Shown in pieces: positions 6,574 through 7,586 of a stretch of DNA of 7,586 nt (position 1 is the first letter of the stretch; each line of letters begins with the position of its first letter). Source of the DNA: Endomicrobium sp. (GTDB taxonomy: Bacteria; Elusimicrobiota; Endomicrobiia; Endomicrobiales; Endomicrobiaceae); NCBI GenBank assembly GCA_031273885.1, contig JAISRA010000123.1:1-7586 (forward strand), read 5' to 3'. The position numbers and the translations under genes were made by a program. Under the pieces are notes generated by a model. That model worked only from the letters and a program-made list of their open reading frames with translations, was not told where the DNA came from and made no database searches.

Positions 6574-7586
6574 ATGAATGCAAAACAAATAAGTTCTTAT
6601 GTTTCGGATATAATAGAAGATGTTAGAATTAATGGCGATAAAGCTATTTTCAAGTATCTTAAAAAGTTTGACGACATAGATTTGTCTAGGGATGGATATG
6701 CAGTTTCCCAGAAAGTAATAGATGATGTTGCTGAACGTGTTCCTCAATTATTGAAAGAAGCAATTAAATCTTCTTACTCAAATGTTTTAGCATATCATAA
6801 GTACGAATATTCACAAGTCAAAAAAAAATGGAACTATACTAAAGATGGATTAAAGGTCGGACAGTTTTATACGTCTATAGAGTCTTTAGGTGTTTATATT
6901 CCTGGTGGACGTTTTTCTTATCCGTCAACTGTAATTATGACGGTTATTCCTGCTGTTGTTGCAGGTGTCAGAAGGATAGTTATGGTTACTCCTCCAAAAA
7001 ACATGAGCGATGCTGTATTGTTTGCTGCCAAATTATGTGGGATAAAGGAAGTGTACTGTGTTGGTGGTATAATGGCCTTGGCGGCTCTTGCGTACGGTAC
7101 GAAAACATTAGAAAAAGTTGATATGATTGTAGGTCCTGGCAATACTTATGTAAATGAGGCAAAAAGACAAGTTTTTGGTCATGTTGGCATAGATTCCCTC
7201 GCAGGACCAAGTGAAGTGGCAATAATTGCAGATAAAGATGTTCCTGTCGAATATGCTGCAGCGGATATAATGGCTCAGGCGGAGCATGATCCTATGGCAA
7301 AAGTTTATCTTTTCTGCGAATCTGAGAGTAAGGTGTCTGAAATTAAAAAGCTTTTTCCAAAAAAAGTTTTTAGGCAGTTAGAAGTAGAGATTTGTTCTTT
7401 GGATGAAGCTGTGCGTAAAGCAAATAATATCGCTCCCGAACATTTAGAATTGTTGGTAAAAGATTATAAGACTTTACTGAAAAATATTAGACATGTAGGT
7501 GCTGTTTTTGCAGGCTACCAAACTCCTACTGCTTCCGGTGATTATTGGGCTGGGCCATCGCATGTTTTGCCGACAGATGGTTCCGC
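6574..7586 (+). CDS. hisD: Histidinol dehydrogenase, N-terminal part (3' end cut off by the window)
   Basis: The cytoplasmic zinc enzyme that makes the last two oxidations of histidine synthesis, L-histidinol to L-histidine with two NAD+. The 337 visible codons are about four fifths of a usual ~430-residue HisD. Typical segments in order: VRINGDKAIFKYLKKFD, GVYIPGGRFSYPST, VTPPKN, AYGTKTLEKVDMIVGPGNTY, GIDSLAGPSEV and QAEHD. Numbered from this ATG, zinc ligands Q235, H238 and D323 (SGDYWAGPSHVLPT) and the catalytic pair E289/H290 (APEHLEL) are present with the family spacing; the last zinc histidine lies beyond the window. The usual GGAQA segment reads GGIMA here, a small oddity. Start is uncertain: this ATG leaves the N-terminus short, and the in-frame TTG at 6535, four bases after a TGA, would add 13 residues and bring the length closer to relatives. 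Neither has a clear ribosome binding site. The 520-base spacer upstream implies separate expression from the lipid genes. Confidence 0.93.
   Translation, partial: MNAKQISSYVSDIIEDVRINGDKAIFKYLKKFDDIDLSRDGYAVSQKVIDDVAERVPQLLKEAIKSSYSNVLAYHKYEYSQVKKKWNYTKDGLKVGQFYTSIESLGVYIPGGRFSYPSTVIMTVIPAVVAGVRRIVMVTPPKNMSDAVLFAAKLCGIKEVYCVGGIMALAALAYGTKTLEKVDMIVGPGNTYVNEAKRQVFGHVGIDSLAGPSEVAIIADKDVPVEYAAADIMAQAEHDPMAKVYLFCESESKVSEIKKLFPKKVFRQLEVEICSLDEAVRKANNIAPEHLELLVKDYKTLLKNIRHVGAVFAGYQTPTASGDYWAGPSHVLPTDGS

Noticed and set aside
6538..7222. Minus-strand frames opposite hisD
   Set aside because: hisD is clearly supported on the + strand through this region with catalytic motifs intact; the reverse frames have low-complexity or implausible composition.
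1..7586. tRNA, rRNA, CRISPR array or riboswitch
   Set aside because: No cloverleaf-like GC-rich segment, no regularly spaced long repeats and no recognisable aptamer core were seen on either strand.

Overview
This is an AT-rich stretch (roughly two thirds A+T by eye) from an anaerobic, fermentative bacterium. All recognisable genes are on the + strand. The two edge genes are cut: the 3' part of adhE on the left and the 5' part of hisD on the right. Gene content (AdhE, a monomeric [FeFe] hydrogenase, a sphingolipid-type gene trio, retained histidine synthesis), base composition and a decayed-looking spacer would fit an Elusimicrobiota/Endomicrobium-like organism. That placement is a guess from general knowledge, not something the sequence proves.

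Block 1 (1-2609) is fermentation. The iron-dependent alcohol dehydrogenase half of AdhE is followed after 24 bases by a 483-residue [FeFe] hydrogenase with ferredoxin-like clusters and a group B-like H-cluster pocket. The spacing and a good Shine-Dalgarno suggest one transcript, which would pair ethanol formation with a hydrogen-active enzyme.

Block 2 (2718-6049) is the most interesting part: three closely spaced genes encoding an extended SDR/NAD-epimerase-like reductase, a PLP-dependent alpha-oxoamine synthase that resembles bacterial serine palmitoyltransferase, and a 370-residue GNAT-fold acyltransferase. Together they match the three steps of bacterial ceramide synthesis: serine plus acyl thioester to 3-ketosphinganine (Spt), N-acylation (bCerS), and keto reduction (CerR). 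No acyl carrier protein, acyl-CoA ligase or head-group gene is visible in the window.

Block 3 (6050-6573) is a 520-base spacer without a convincing gene. It holds three copies of a 7-base repeat at the end of the acyltransferase gene, a small GC-richer hairpin plus direct repeat, two perfect inverted repeats, and a 58-codon frame that looks like a small secreted protein, or a remnant of one, lacking a normal start codon.

Block 4 (6574-7586) is the first 337 codons of hisD (histidinol dehydrogenase) with its visible catalytic and zinc residues intact. Its true start may be a TTG 39 bases further upstream.
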